DNA of 64,000 nucleotides from Halobacillus litoralis (GTDB taxonomy: Bacteria > Bacillota > Bacilli > Bacillales > Halobacillaceae): positions 186,001-250,000 of the forward strand of contig NZ_JAIVKN010000004.1 of NCBI RefSeq assembly GCF_020524025.1, written 5' to 3'. Under the pieces are notes generated by a model. That model was not told the origin of the DNA. It did not search any database and worked only from the letters and a program-made list of their open reading frames with translations. This document shows positions 36,634-45,447 of this stretch, in pieces (the first letter of the stretch is position 1; the number at the start of each line of letters is the position of its first letter). Position numbers and translations under genes: made by a program.

Positions 36634-37032
36634 TTACTTAATTCGTGAAGGCTTTTTGGAATGAATAAGCTGGGAAAGTGAAAGCTTTCGGCTGTCCGTC
36701 ACCGCTAATATTAAAGATAATCCTAGTAGAGACAGAGGAAGCTCAAATCCTCCTATTAATCCAGAGGGGAGCTTAGCCAGGATAATCGCACCTATCATTG
36801 TAAGTCCAAGAATTACCGCCGAAGGGACTACCAATATTCCTAAGATCAAGAAACCTCCTCCTATTGCTTCCGTTACTGCAGCTACATAAGCAAGCGATGC
36901 GGGTTGTCCAATTTTATTAAACGTTTGAATAGCTGCTTCCATGTTTCCCAGTTTTTGTACTCCATGAGCCAACATAATGATTCCTAAGATCAGTCTGCCA
37001 CCTAAAAGACCCCATTCTATTCGTTTCTGCAT
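36634..37032 (-). CDS. DoxX family membrane protein
   Basis: 132-residue membrane protein with four hydrophobic segments, of the DoxX/YphA type. RLILGIIMLAHGVQKLGN and TEAIGGGFLILGIL are characteristic. Function in this family is poorly defined; some members take part in thiosulfate oxidation or redox homeostasis. ATG 37032 follows GAGGTG; a GTG two codons earlier is also in frame. Confidence 0.82.
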   Translation of the reverse strand: MQKRIEWGLLGGRLILGIIMLAHGVQKLGNMEAAIQTFNKIGQPASLAYVAAVTEAIGGGFLILGILVVPSAVILGLTMIGAIILAKLPSGLIGGFELPLSLLGLSLILAVTDSRKLSLSQLIHSKKPSRIK

Positions 37033-37202
37033 ACGCACACCTCATTTTCTAATTTCTTAGCTAACGTAAATAAAGCAATATTGGATCATGACTTAATGAA
37101 AGAGTTAGGAATGTGTGAAGAGAGCAGGTTATATACAAGGTTATGCCATGCTGGGGTAGGAAATTCTCAAGATACCACTAAGAGGATACCCGGCAGCATC
37201 AT
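37033..37202. other. Intergenic stretch before the terminator
   Basis: 170 bp upstream of the DoxX gene. It should contain the DoxX promoter on the minus strand. No gene or RNA recognised. Confidence 0.4.
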
Positions 37203-37247
37203 AAAAAAGGTCAGCCCTTCATGATTTCGAAGGGCTGACCTTTTTCT
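37203..37247. terminator. Strong bidirectional terminator
   Basis: Stem AAAAAGGTCAGCCCTTC/GAAGGGCTGACCTTTTT with a short loop and A/T tracts on both sides. On the minus strand it is the first terminator downstream of the 653-residue protein gene, so the repeat array lies in that gene's 3' untranslated region. Confidence 0.85.
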
Positions 37248-37293
37248 TTTTAGTTTGTCGCGTCTACCCGGACGCTTCCGCATTGGATAGGAT

Positions 37294-37402
37294 CCAGTTC
37301 CAACGCCAAGCCCCTCGAGGTCTTAAGCAAGCCCTTTGCTGCGGCAGAGAGCGCCACTTCAAAGGTTTGCTTAAGCTTGTCGGGGCCAACCGAGGCGTTT
37401 CC
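37294..37402. ncRNA. Structured element A (possible RNA)
   Basis: Three nested helices: outer AACGCC (37302-37307)/GGCGTT (37394-37399), middle GCCCC (37310-37314)/GGGGC (37382-37386), inner CTTAAGCAA (37322-37330)/TTGCTTAAG (37367-37375). Joining segments TCGAGGT and CTTGTC are identical in A, B and the 61.6-kb copy. Whether it is transcribed and on which strand is unknown. Confidence 0.5.
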
Positions 37403-37415
37403 ACTTTTCTATCGT

Positions 37416-37525
37416 CCAGTTGCAGCGTCCAGACACTCGAGGTCATAAGTCAATCAACTGCGTGAATAAGAACACTTCACTCCGCTGCTTGTCTTATGCT
37501 TGTCGCGTCTACCCGGACGCTTCCA
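37416..37525. ncRNA. Structured element B (possible RNA)
   Basis: The same layout as A with different bases: outer AGCGTCC (37424-37430)/GGACGCT (37515-37521), middle AGAC (37431-37434)/GTCT (37507-37510), inner CATAAG (37444-37449)/CTTATG (37493-37498) and tip GTGAA/TTCAC. Pairing is kept while sequence changes. Confidence 0.5.
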
Positions 37526-37777
37526 CATTGGATAGGATCCAGTTCCAACGCCAAGCCCCTCGAGGTCATAAGCAAGCCCTTTGCTGCGGCAGAGAGCGCC
37601 ACTTCAAAGGTTTGCTTAAGCTTGTCGGGGCCAACCGAGGCGTTTCCACTTTTCTATCGTCCAGTTGCAGCGTCCAGACACTCGAGGTCATAAGTCAATC
37701 AACTGCGTGAATAAGAACACTTCACTCCGCTGCTTGTCTTATGCTTGTCGCGTCTACCCGGACGCTTCCGCATTTGA

Positions 37778-39739
37778 TTACACCCATGTATAGTCTTTTC
37801 CCCAGCTGTCTTTGGCTAGTTCCCGGATGCCTTGGACGATGGATGTTTCTACTGCATAGGCGTCGCCTTGTTCGTAAGGGTTGTAGTGGAATGCGTAAAG
37901 GCGTGAGGTGAATTGGTGAAAAGGAAGGGAACTTTCTCCTTCGATTTCTCCATTTCCCGCTACGCTTGGTTCAATATTCTGGCCCCAGTTTTGAGAGCCG
38001 TCATTGTTTGGATTATAGAAATAAATACGTTCTTCCCCTTGTGGGTCCTTTTTAATCCGCGTAATGGATACGGCGTGAAGTCCGAGCAGTTTGCCGTGTA
38101 CGTTTGTAATAAAGATGCCTACAGGGTTTGGATAGATTAATTCATAGTCATCATTGTATTCAGGGTGATGTGTTGCATAAAAAAGTTTAACAAAACCAGA
38201 GTAGTCCAGGACATATCCGGTAATTGGATCGAAAACGGAACTGAACCCTTTTTGTACCCAATTTCCGTAGAACGCTGGATTAACCCAGCGGTGTCCGTCT
38301 TCTCCGCGCAGGGCTACACGTGTCATCATTTCGCTGTATATCTTGTCGAGATGCGGGACCAGAACGAGTGAAACAGGGTCCAACTCTTTATCCAGCTCCG
38401 GTGCAAGCCCGCCTTTCAGCCCTTTTGAGTGGATAGGCGTGCCCTCAAATGTAAAGTCGAGGTCGCCATCACGTGCTGCTCTAGGTATGATTTCAAGCAG
38501 GAATCCCGGTGCATGCTGGGCCCACAAGCTTATACCCCGCGCCGCCTGACATGTTGGGTTAAACCCTTGACCGACACCGAGCGGCTGTCCGAGTACTTGT
38601 ATAGTACCCGCTACAAGAATGCTATTGGCTGTTACGCCTTCTCCGGTATTTGTCGTAGCGTACAGCGCGTTTCGTACATCTGGCCGTATATCAAGTTCCA
38701 CCAGGCGGCGTAACCCTGGTGCGACAGGAGAGTGAGACAAGATTCCTCGTTCAAGCATCATCGCAAGACCATAAATGGCCTGGCGGGTTCCTGGAAAAAT
38801 GGAAGCGCGGATCAGTTGAATGACTAGTTCGCGATTCTCTTCCAGGTTTGCGCTGCCTTTACTGTTCAAGCTTAAGGCATAAACAAGTAACCCCGGGTTT
38901 TGTTTGCTTAAGAAACGAATAAGGGTTGCATGGTGTGGGGCGACCAGTCCTGTGTCCCTCATGGACTTAGCAAGCGCGACACTCTCAGAGATAAGATCAG
39001 AACGAGTAATGGTTTTTAACTGTGCACGGTATGCGTGAATTTCCTTGTACTTAGCACTTAATGGCGAAGGACCTTCAATGGCAGCGATGAACTGCTTTAA
39101 TTCTTCTCTGTCTTCTTCATCCGATTCCTGGTTTAACATTTGTTTCGCCATGTTTATCATGGATACGATTCGTTTAATCATGATCGGACGCTGAGCAGTC
39201 AGGCGTGTGATTTCGTCAATTAATGTTTGGACCAGGGCGCTTGAGGATAAGTGACTGGACAAAAACTGAAAGAGTTTCTCGGCTTTGTCATCATTTTCAT
39301 GCTTTTCAATTCGTGAACTCTCACTGGCATCTGGAAAAAGCAGATTTAGGTTTAATACCATCACTTCATTTAGAAATTCTTCTGCGACCTTAGGTGAAAC
39401 ATTTTGGTTGGTCGATTTTCCTTCAGCTATAGCAAGCATGCGCAGTTCACTTAATACCTCGATAATCATCGGCAGCCCTTTTGCTTTTAGAGAACCTGCT
39501 ACCAAAGGAGGTTGTAGTTTTTCCGCAGATTCCCATGGACCATCCTGAAATACGCCGGTTTCTTCAAAACGATGGGCATAGTCGTATAGATTCTCAAGAC
39601 CCTGCTCTGCTTCAATAAGGCGGTTGGCTTCCTGATAAACGTCAGTCTGATATTTCGGTTTGGCAAAAGATGGAGCTTTTGCAAGTTCATCTAAAGCGTA
39701 AACAAAGCGTTCGACAAGAGCACCTGTCGTTTGAGGCAT
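37778..39739 (-). CDS. Large protein with papain-like Cys/His/Asn signature, partner of an ATP-grasp enzyme
   Basis: 653 residues, no signal peptide, no clear membrane segment. The N-terminal ~370 residues are helical. The C-terminal ~280 residues contain the only Cys of the protein, Cys397 in GQGFNPTCQAARGISLWAQ, then His555 in LLGLHAVSITRI and Asn577 in YFYNPNNDG, the order and context of a papain/C39/transglutaminase-like active site. I do not recognise a named family. ATG follows AAAGGAGAGG. It lies 29 bp after the ATP-grasp gene in the same operon, so the pair may form and cut or transfer an amide. Function inferred only. Confidence 0.65.
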   Translation of the reverse strand: MPQTTGALVERFVYALDELAKAPSFAKPKYQTDVYQEANRLIEAEQGLENLYDYAHRFEETGVFQDGPWESAEKLQPPLVAGSLKAKGLPMIIEVLSELRMLAIAEGKSTNQNVSPKVAEEFLNEVMVLNLNLLFPDASESSRIEKHENDDKAEKLFQFLSSHLSSSALVQTLIDEITRLTAQRPIMIKRIVSMINMAKQMLNQESDEEDREELKQFIAAIEGPSPLSAKYKEIHAYRAQLKTITRSDLISESVALAKSMRDTGLVAPHHATLIRFLSKQNPGLLVYALSLNSKGSANLEENRELVIQLIRASIFPGTRQAIYGLAMMLERGILSHSPVAPGLRRLVELDIRPDVRNALYATTNTGEGVTANSILVAGTIQVLGQPLGVGQGFNPTCQAARGISLWAQHAPGFLLEIIPRAARDGDLDFTFEGTPIHSKGLKGGLAPELDKELDPVSLVLVPHLDKIYSEMMTRVALRGEDGHRWVNPAFYGNWVQKGFSSVFDPITGYVLDYSGFVKLFYATHHPEYNDDYELIYPNPVGIFITNVHGKLLGLHAVSITRIKKDPQGEERIYFYNPNNDGSQNWGQNIEPSVAGNGEIEGESSLPFHQFTSRLYAFHYNPYEQGDAYAVETSIVQGIRELAKDSWGKDYTWV

Positions 39740-39768
39740 GAGACCTCTCCTTTCTCTATCTCCTGGGC

Positions 39769-41028
39769 TTACACATAAAAGTTATATTGCTCATACGCTT
39801 TCAATAAATCGGTCATTTCTTCACTGTTGGGTCCGTAAAAGAAGATCGTTCCATAGTGGTTACCAAAGCCGACGCGTTCTGCCACTTTCCCTTGAGGCGG
39901 TGTGAACATATCATGCTTTTCAAAGTATGGATGATCCTCCAGTTCTTCTGGAATTTTCAAATCTTCAACGTAATCAACATTCGGATGCACCATTAAGCAT
40001 CCAGCGTAGTTTTGATAGTCATAAGGATCAGGGAAGAATTCAAGAAGTTCCTCTTCCGTTGTATTTGGGTCACTGCAAAGGATTTGAGCTTCATAGGCAC
40101 TAAAACCGTAAGCACGCTCAATCAGTTCAAAAATGTGCCCTCCAGGTACGCGGGCAGCAACTTCCCCAAAATGGAGTGTTCCATCCTGAGTAATGAAATA
40201 CTCTGGGTGAATGACACCATATTCAATTTCAAAGGCATCGACAAGTTTTTGTACGGCTTGTTGGATTAATGGGCGTTTCTCTTCAAGAGATGGAGAAGCC
40301 GGAACGAAATTGGAGTGGCCGAGACGAACATATTCTGTAATATTTAGGAACCGTACTTTTCCTTTATGAACAAATGCTTCACAGGAAAACTCCTGCCCAT
40401 CCAGGTGGCTTTCCATTAAAAGTGGGAAGTCTGTGTCTTGGATGCGGTCTATATCGTCCTTATTATAGATCGCCAGGTGGCCCACAGATCCCGCTTTATC
40501 GAGCGGTTTAACGTGAATAGGATCCAGGTGATCACCTTCCAGTTTTAAAAGGGCTTCATTTACACGCTTTAAGAAGCGTTCAACGTCATCTTTATCCCGT
40601 GCTTCTTCAAACACGCCCACTTTAATGCCGGAGATTTGAGCTTTTCGTTTCATCATTCCTTTGTCCCGTAATAATAGGGAACGGTTAAAGACTTTAGGGT
40701 CTTCACGGAATCGCGCATTCAACGCGCCTGCCCATTCCACACATTCTTCATATAAAGGGACAGCTAGTTCGGCTCCCATTTCCTTCAATTGTTTATACAA
40801 TTGATCGGAACCTTCGTTCAGCTTGTTAAAATCCCATCCCACGAAGGGAATATCGTGTCTTTCCGCATATGTTTGAAAATCTGCAGGGCCTACGACGATA
40901 AAAGGAAGATTTCTTCTGGCAGCGGCCTCAATTGCCTGCACGCTCCATCCAATTAATGCCGTATAATACGGTTTTGTCTTTTCAGCTTCCTCAACAGTCG
41001 CATTCAATTCTAGTTGATCCAATTCCAT
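39769..41028 (-). CDS. ATP-grasp carboxylate-amine ligase-like protein
   Basis: 419-residue cytosolic enzyme with the ATP-grasp fold, which activates a carboxylate as acyl-phosphate for attack by an amine or thiol. The N-terminal part (about 20-110) is a pre-ATP-grasp Rossmann-like domain; the central part has FPLLMESHLDGQEFSCEAF, and the Mg-ATP site is at LHFGEVAARVPGGH. It resembles the amino-acid ligase branch rather than carbamoyl-phosphate synthase or biotin carboxylase. ATG follows AAAGGAGAGGG. First gene of a two-gene operon with the papain-like protein. Substrates are unknown. Confidence 0.78.
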   Translation of the reverse strand: MELDQLELNATVEEAEKTKPYYTALIGWSVQAIEAAARRNLPFIVVGPADFQTYAERHDIPFVGWDFNKLNEGSDQLYKQLKEMGAELAVPLYEECVEWAGALNARFREDPKVFNRSLLLRDKGMMKRKAQISGIKVGVFEEARDKDDVERFLKRVNEALLKLEGDHLDPIHVKPLDKAGSVGHLAIYNKDDIDRIQDTDFPLLMESHLDGQEFSCEAFVHKGKVRFLNITEYVRLGHSNFVPASPSLEEKRPLIQQAVQKLVDAFEIEYGVIHPEYFITQDGTLHFGEVAARVPGGHIFELIERAYGFSAYEAQILCSDPNTTEEELLEFFPDPYDYQNYAGCLMVHPNVDYVEDLKIPEELEDHPYFEKHDMFTPPQGKVAERVGFGNHYGTIFFYGPNSEEMTDLLKAYEQYNFYV

Positions 41029-41312
41029 TACGATCCCTCTCCTTTGTCCTTGAAGTGATAAGTATATGAAACTATGACACTGTTATCTTTAAAGTATCAG
41101 AATAACCTAGAAACTGTAAGCATTATTATGTGGTTCGACAAAACTAGTGTTTATTCAACAAAAGAGAAGGCTGGATATCCTGTCAATATTCGTTGATGAT
41201 CTGCATTATATGATAAATTTCCTGGGAAATATGAATAGAACCTTTTACACATCTTCTTTTCCCGTTTAACTCTTTCAATTTTTGTTAAAAGTAAGGAAAG
41301 GAGATGATACTT

Positions 41313-41756
41313 ATGTCTAAATGGAAGACGTATCAGAATCAACTGAAGAAATTAAACCCCAGGAAAGCAGTTGAACAAAGCCGTCAGTATTTTTCTGAGA
41401 AAGATACGATGGAGAAACTTCGCACATACAGTGGACGGATCGGAGAGAAATTCGTTTACTACAGTCTGCTTCTCTACTATGCGCTGCAAAGCCCGGAAAC
41501 ACCGAGAAAAGCCAAGCTCACCATAGCGGGGGCGCTTGGTTATCTCATACTTCCAGCAGATGCTCTCCCGGATTTCCTTCCGGTTGTAGGGTTTACAGAC
41601 GATAGTGCTGTCATTTTGTATGCAGTCTATCAGGTGATTTCTCATATAGATGAGAAAGTGAAGGAGGAAGCGAAGGTCCGGATGGTCAAATTGTTTGGTG
41701 ATAAAGTGAATATAGAGAATTTAGAAGATCCAACCAAAAGTGGGAAAGCCGATTAA
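41313..41756 (+). CDS. ykvA: YkvA-like DUF1232 membrane protein
   Basis: 147 residues with the DUF1232 core KLTIAGALGYLILPADALPDFLPVVGFTDD, found in small membrane-associated proteins of unknown role. The ATG at 41313 lies 9 bases after AAAGGAG; an ATG at 41304 is too close to that site. It is divergent from the ATP-grasp operon. Confidence 0.82.
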   Translation: MSKWKTYQNQLKKLNPRKAVEQSRQYFSEKDTMEKLRTYSGRIGEKFVYYSLLLYYALQSPETPRKAKLTIAGALGYLILPADALPDFLPVVGFTDDSAVILYAVYQVISHIDEKVKEEAKVRMVKLFGDKVNIENLEDPTKSGKAD

Positions 41757-41892
41757 GAAGGCCTTCCTGCTTTTTTCATAGTCTAAACTCGTGTATAATA
41801 GGCGTGTTTTGTAAAAGGTTCAACCCAATGGTGATGTTGTTTGGGGAACTCTCTTCCCTTCAACGGCAGAGCCTTGTAAAAGGAGAATCGAC

Positions 41893-44085
41893 ATGCCTGT
41901 TACGATTAAAGACCTCAAAACAAACGGGGCTTTTTTTCAGCATCTAAATAAGAAAAATGAATATAAACAAAAAACCCGTGAAACGATATTGCGCACGACC
42001 GCACAGCTAATTGAAACGGAGACGACAGAACAGCGTCCCGGCATGCTGCTTGGAAAAATACAGTCCGGGAAAACGCGTACATTTATCGGTGTCATGGGAC
42101 TGGCTTATGATAATGGATTTGATATGGTCATTGTTTTGACAAAAGGAACCAACGCGTTGGTTAAGCAGACCCACGCCCGCCTTCAAGAAGAGTTTTCCGG
42201 AGCGATTGAGCATGATGCTATGCGTGTATATGACATCATGTCCCTGCCTGATAATCTACGAAAATATGAATTGTCCCAAAAGTTGGCCCTGATTGTGAAA
42301 AAAGAAACTCACAATCTTGAAAGATTAAGGGAAGCTTTGGAAGAGAAGTATCCACAGCTGGCTGGTAAGCGTGTGTTATTCATTGATGATGAAGCTGATT
42401 TTGCGAGCGTAGCGTATGAATATAAGCGGGATCAGAATATTACGCAGATGCGCGTCATTGCTTCAAAAATTGATGCCCTAAGGGAGCACCTTGAACAACC
42501 CGCTTTTCTTCAAGTAACTGCTACTCCTTATTCTCTGTATTTACAGCCTGAAGATATGACGATTCACCAAGGGAAAGTGTTCCAGCCGATCCGACCGGCT
42601 TTCACGGAGCTGGTGCCGGTGCACGATCGCTATATTGGAGGGGAAGTTTACTTTGAAAAGGGTGAAAAAGACGGGCATCTGGCATCGTATCTCTTTCATG
42701 AAGTCGATGAAAAAGAACTGGAAGTTATGAAAAAAATGGATGGGCGTCGTGTGAAAATGGACCGCCTGCTCAGCCAAAAGAACATAACGAATATCCGCCA
42801 GTCCATTGTTAACTTTATCGTGGGGGCTAGTATCCGCCGTTATCAGCAGCGTATGAGAGGTAGACGTGAGCGGAAGTACTCGTTTATTGTGCATACAGAA
42901 CGTGGGAAGAGTGCACACGCCTGGCAGGCTGAGCTTATTCAAGGTTTTGAAGAACTGCTGATTCAGGCATCTCGCGAGGAGACGGAAGAATTTCAGCAGC
43001 TGATTCGTAGTTCCTATGATGACCTTATCCGTTCGGTGAGCACTCTCAAGAAAAACCCCGCTCCGAGTTTTGAGGCAGTGTATAAAGAAGTACGGTACTC
43101 CCTTGATGAAGAGTATATTGTCAGCAGTGTCGTGAATTCAGAGAAAGATGTCAATGAACTGCTTGACCACAAGGGGGAGCTCCAATTAAGGGCGCCGATG
43201 AATATTTTTATTGGCGGGCAGATTTTAGATCGTGGCGTAACCATTCACAACTTGATCGGCTTTTTTTATGGGAGAAATCCGAAATCATTCCAGCAGGATA
43301 CCGTTCTGCAGCACTCTAGAATGTACGGGGCACGACCAGTAGCTGACCTCGCTGTTACGCGGTTTTATACGACGCAGAGGATTTTTTCTATCATGAAACG
43401 GATTCATGAATTTGATGCAGAACTGCGCAGAGCATTTGAGCGTGGAGGCCATCAGCAGGGGGTTGTCTTTGTCCAACGCGATTTGAAAGATGACATTATG
43501 CCGTGTAACCCCAGTAAAATTCTGTTGTCCAGTTTGACGATGATTAAGCCTCATAAGCGAATGCTGCCAGTCGGTTTCCAAACAGGATATAAAACCCATA
43601 TACAAAAAACGGTCCGCGAGTTAGATCGTAGGATTACTTCCCTTTATAAACAGAAAAACCAATCTCAGAAGAATGCCATATTGGTACCTGTTGGAGAAGC
43701 TAAAAAACTCCTTCGGCTTGTTCATGAAACACTTGTAATGGAAGGTGGGCACGAGTTTCAATTAGATGAGTATGAAGGAGTGCTCGACTACTTGAGCTCA
43801 GAATCTGAAGGTGGAGGATATGTCTGGCTTTTAACACGGACCAACCGAAATATACAACGTTTGAAACAAGATGGGAAATACGAAAATTCACCTGATACTC
43901 CAGGGAAAGGGGCTGGGGAACTCGCTTTGGCACGTAAGACGGCTCAAGAGTATCCGGCACTCATAATGTTAAGACAGGAAGGAAAGAAGGAGCACGGATG
44001 GCGCGGCTCACCGTTTTGGTGGCCCGTACTTGTTGCTCAGGCTGAAACGGCACCGACCGTTTACGCTAACAAAACGGTGAATTAA
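41893..44085 (+). CDS. Stand-alone Z1-domain ATPase
   Basis: 730-residue P-loop ATPase of the superfamily 2 helicase type with a Z1 domain. Walker A is GKIQSGKT (54-61), Walker B IDDEAD (163-168), then LQVTATPYS (motif III), and GGQILDRGVTIHNLIGFFYGR with LQHSRMYGAR (motifs V/VI). Z1 proteins are known from DNA-conflict operons with MORC ATPases and endonucleases. None of those partners is adjacent here. The ATG follows AAAAGGAG. Single gene with its own terminator. Role as a defence or DNA-repair motor is inference. Confidence 0.82.
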   Translation: MPVTIKDLKTNGAFFQHLNKKNEYKQKTRETILRTTAQLIETETTEQRPGMLLGKIQSGKTRTFIGVMGLAYDNGFDMVIVLTKGTNALVKQTHARLQEEFSGAIEHDAMRVYDIMSLPDNLRKYELSQKLALIVKKETHNLERLREALEEKYPQLAGKRVLFIDDEADFASVAYEYKRDQNITQMRVIASKIDALREHLEQPAFLQVTATPYSLYLQPEDMTIHQGKVFQPIRPAFTELVPVHDRYIGGEVYFEKGEKDGHLASYLFHEVDEKELEVMKKMDGRRVKMDRLLSQKNITNIRQSIVNFIVGASIRRYQQRMRGRRERKYSFIVHTERGKSAHAWQAELIQGFEELLIQASREETEEFQQLIRSSYDDLIRSVSTLKKNPAPSFEAVYKEVRYSLDEEYIVSSVVNSEKDVNELLDHKGELQLRAPMNIFIGGQILDRGVTIHNLIGFFYGRNPKSFQQDTVLQHSRMYGARPVADLAVTRFYTTQRIFSIMKRIHEFDAELRRAFERGGHQQGVVFVQRDLKDDIMPCNPSKILLSSLTMIKPHKRMLPVGFQTGYKTHIQKTVRELDRRITSLYKQKNQSQKNAILVPVGEAKKLLRLVHETLVMEGGHEFQLDEYEGVLDYLSSESEGGGYVWLLTRTNRNIQRLKQDGKYENSPDTPGKGAGELALARKTAQEYPALIMLRQEGKKEHGWRGSPFWWPVLVAQAETAPTVYANKTVN

Positions 44086-44108
44086 ATAGTCAATGAACCA
44101 AGAAATAA

Positions 44109-44137
44109 AAAAGGACCCTGCTCAGGGTCCTTTTGTC
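44109..44137. terminator. Bidirectional terminator
   Basis: Stem AAAAGGACCCTG/CAGGGTCCTTTT with a 2-base loop between convergent genes. Confidence 0.88.
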
Positions 44138-44144
44138 GTACATG

Positions 44145-44402
44145 TTATTTTTCAATTGGTTCATCAAATAGATCCGTGAATTTTGCGACGTTTTCGTAAC
44201 TAAATTCAAACGCCATTCTCACTTCTCCGAACCCGGGCTGATAAAAGTACCCTTGGACCTCATAACTGTTAGGGTTTTCCCTGACTTTTGTGAGGTGAAA
44301 GTAACGTTGGATAAATTGTGCCATTTCTTCCAGTTTCCTATTCCGCACCTTTATCCATTGTTCTTTGAGTTCATTTGTGGGGAAGTCAGATTCCTTTAAC
44401 AT
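44145..44402 (-). CDS. Small protein of unknown function
   Basis: 85 residues, mixed charge, no membrane segment, no motif recognised. Residues 45-85 (NSYEVQGYFYQPGFGEVRMAF) look like a small beta-rich domain. The ATG follows GAGGAG by 7 bases and the gene has a terminator, so it is very likely real. A promoter TTGAAA-N17-TAGTAT is possible upstream. Confidence 0.7.
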   Translation of the reverse strand: MLKESDFPTNELKEQWIKVRNRKLEEMAQFIQRYFHLTKVRENPNSYEVQGYFYQPGFGEVRMAFEFSYENVAKFTDLFDEPIEK

Positions 44403-44786
44403 GTGCTCACTCCTCTACGGAAATCAAAAGCTTTGAAACTGTTTATAGACATTATACTATAAGAGCCGGCGATTAATTTCAACTATTCTAAAAATTACCG
44501 CCATTCTTTCATCTATATCTATGTATCCTTGTTATATAAGGAGTAAACCGCTTATTTAGCAGAGGGGAAATAGACGGAAATAGTAAAGGGGAAGGAATGT
44601 AAGGGAACCCGGCTTTGTAAAAGACCAAATTACTTCCTCTTTCCGTCTAATGAAAGAAGAGCATGAATACAAAGAATAAACACTTAAAATTTATTGTGAA
44701 GAGAGATTTTATTTGAAATAATGAGTGGAAAGGATTGGTTTTTAAGATTGTTTCACAGGGGTTGAGTTGGAAGGAGACGGTGGTCT
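44403..44786. other. Divergent intergenic region
   Basis: 384 bp. It holds promoters for the small minus-strand gene and the Nudix gene. AGACGGAAA (about 44572) and TTTCCGTCT (about 44641) could pair at long range. No gene recognised. Confidence 0.4.
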
Positions 44787-45251
44787 ATGAATGATTACAT
44801 AGCTGCAATGAGAAGCATGGTTGGTCATGAAACCTTATTAACGGTTGGATGCGGGGCCATTATTGAGGATGAAGATCGTCTGTTACTGCAAAAGAGGACA
44901 GATTATGGTTCATGGGGAATACCAGGTGGACTGCTTGAACTTGGAGAGACGTTTGATATGACGGTGAGAAGAGAGGTCGAAGAAGAAACAGGACTGCACG
45001 TGAAGGAACTTGAGTTATTCGGCATTTATTCGGGTGAAAAAGGATATGCTACTTATGAAAATGGAGATCGAGTTTTCAGTATCCAAATCATATTCCGTGT
45101 TAAGGAATACCAAGGAGAATTGAAAACGAATCACGAAAGTCTTGCCCAAGGATTTTTTTGTAGGAATGATCTTCCAGAATACATCAATCCTCACCAAGCC
45201 CCGTTTATCAACGACTGGGCGGCAGGTTTATCTCTCCCAATCATTCGATGA
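44787..45251 (+). CDS. Nudix hydrolase
   Basis: Pyrophosphohydrolase of 154 residues that splits nucleoside diphosphate-X substrates. The complete Nudix box runs from Gly48 (G-x5-E54-x7-R62-E63-V-E-E66-E67-x-G69). The upstream part, VGCGAIIEDEDRLLLQKR, is the usual beta strand. The ATG follows GGAGACGGTGG. Substrate unknown. Confidence 0.88.
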   Translation: MNDYIAAMRSMVGHETLLTVGCGAIIEDEDRLLLQKRTDYGSWGIPGGLLELGETFDMTVRREVEEETGLHVKELELFGIYSGEKGYATYENGDRVFSIQIIFRVKEYQGELKTNHESLAQGFFCRNDLPEYINPHQAPFINDWAAGLSLPIIR

Positions 45252-45447
45252 TGCGTGTGCTTCTTTTTTTACAGATTTTCCACATTTTCACCTATGTAAA
45301 GGGGGAGTAATAAGAAGGGACTGTTATGGCAGGGGTTCATGATATTAAAAGAATATGACAAATGAGTTTATGAGTGCCTTCCATGTTTACATAATAGAAG
45401 GAAGTGTTACAATGGCTTACACAACCGATGACAAAGGAGAAATGACA

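Larger units (their letters stand above)
37255..37774. repeat. Tandem 245-bp repeat made of paired structured elements A and B
   Basis: Two nearly identical 245-bp units (37255-37499 and 37500-37744) plus the first ~30 bp of a third, ending 3 bp before the stop codon of the adjacent gene. The differences seen are single bases (for example ttccGcatt/ttccAcatt, and a T/A change in the inner arm of the second A element). Each unit holds two related nested hairpins, A (37294-37402; copy 37539-37647) and B (37416-37525; copy 37661-37770). A related element is at 61567-61746. Short frames inside the unit are repeat artefacts. Confidence 0.92.

Noticed and set aside
37283-37710. Short plus-strand frames of 60-96 codons, partly identical
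   Set aside because: They lie inside the 245-bp repeat and duplicate with it; no ribosome site. The structure, not the frame, is what is conserved between elements.
37255-37774. Possible CRISPR array or insertion sequence
   Set aside because: Only two long units with no spacer variation, no cas genes, no transposase and no target-site duplication.
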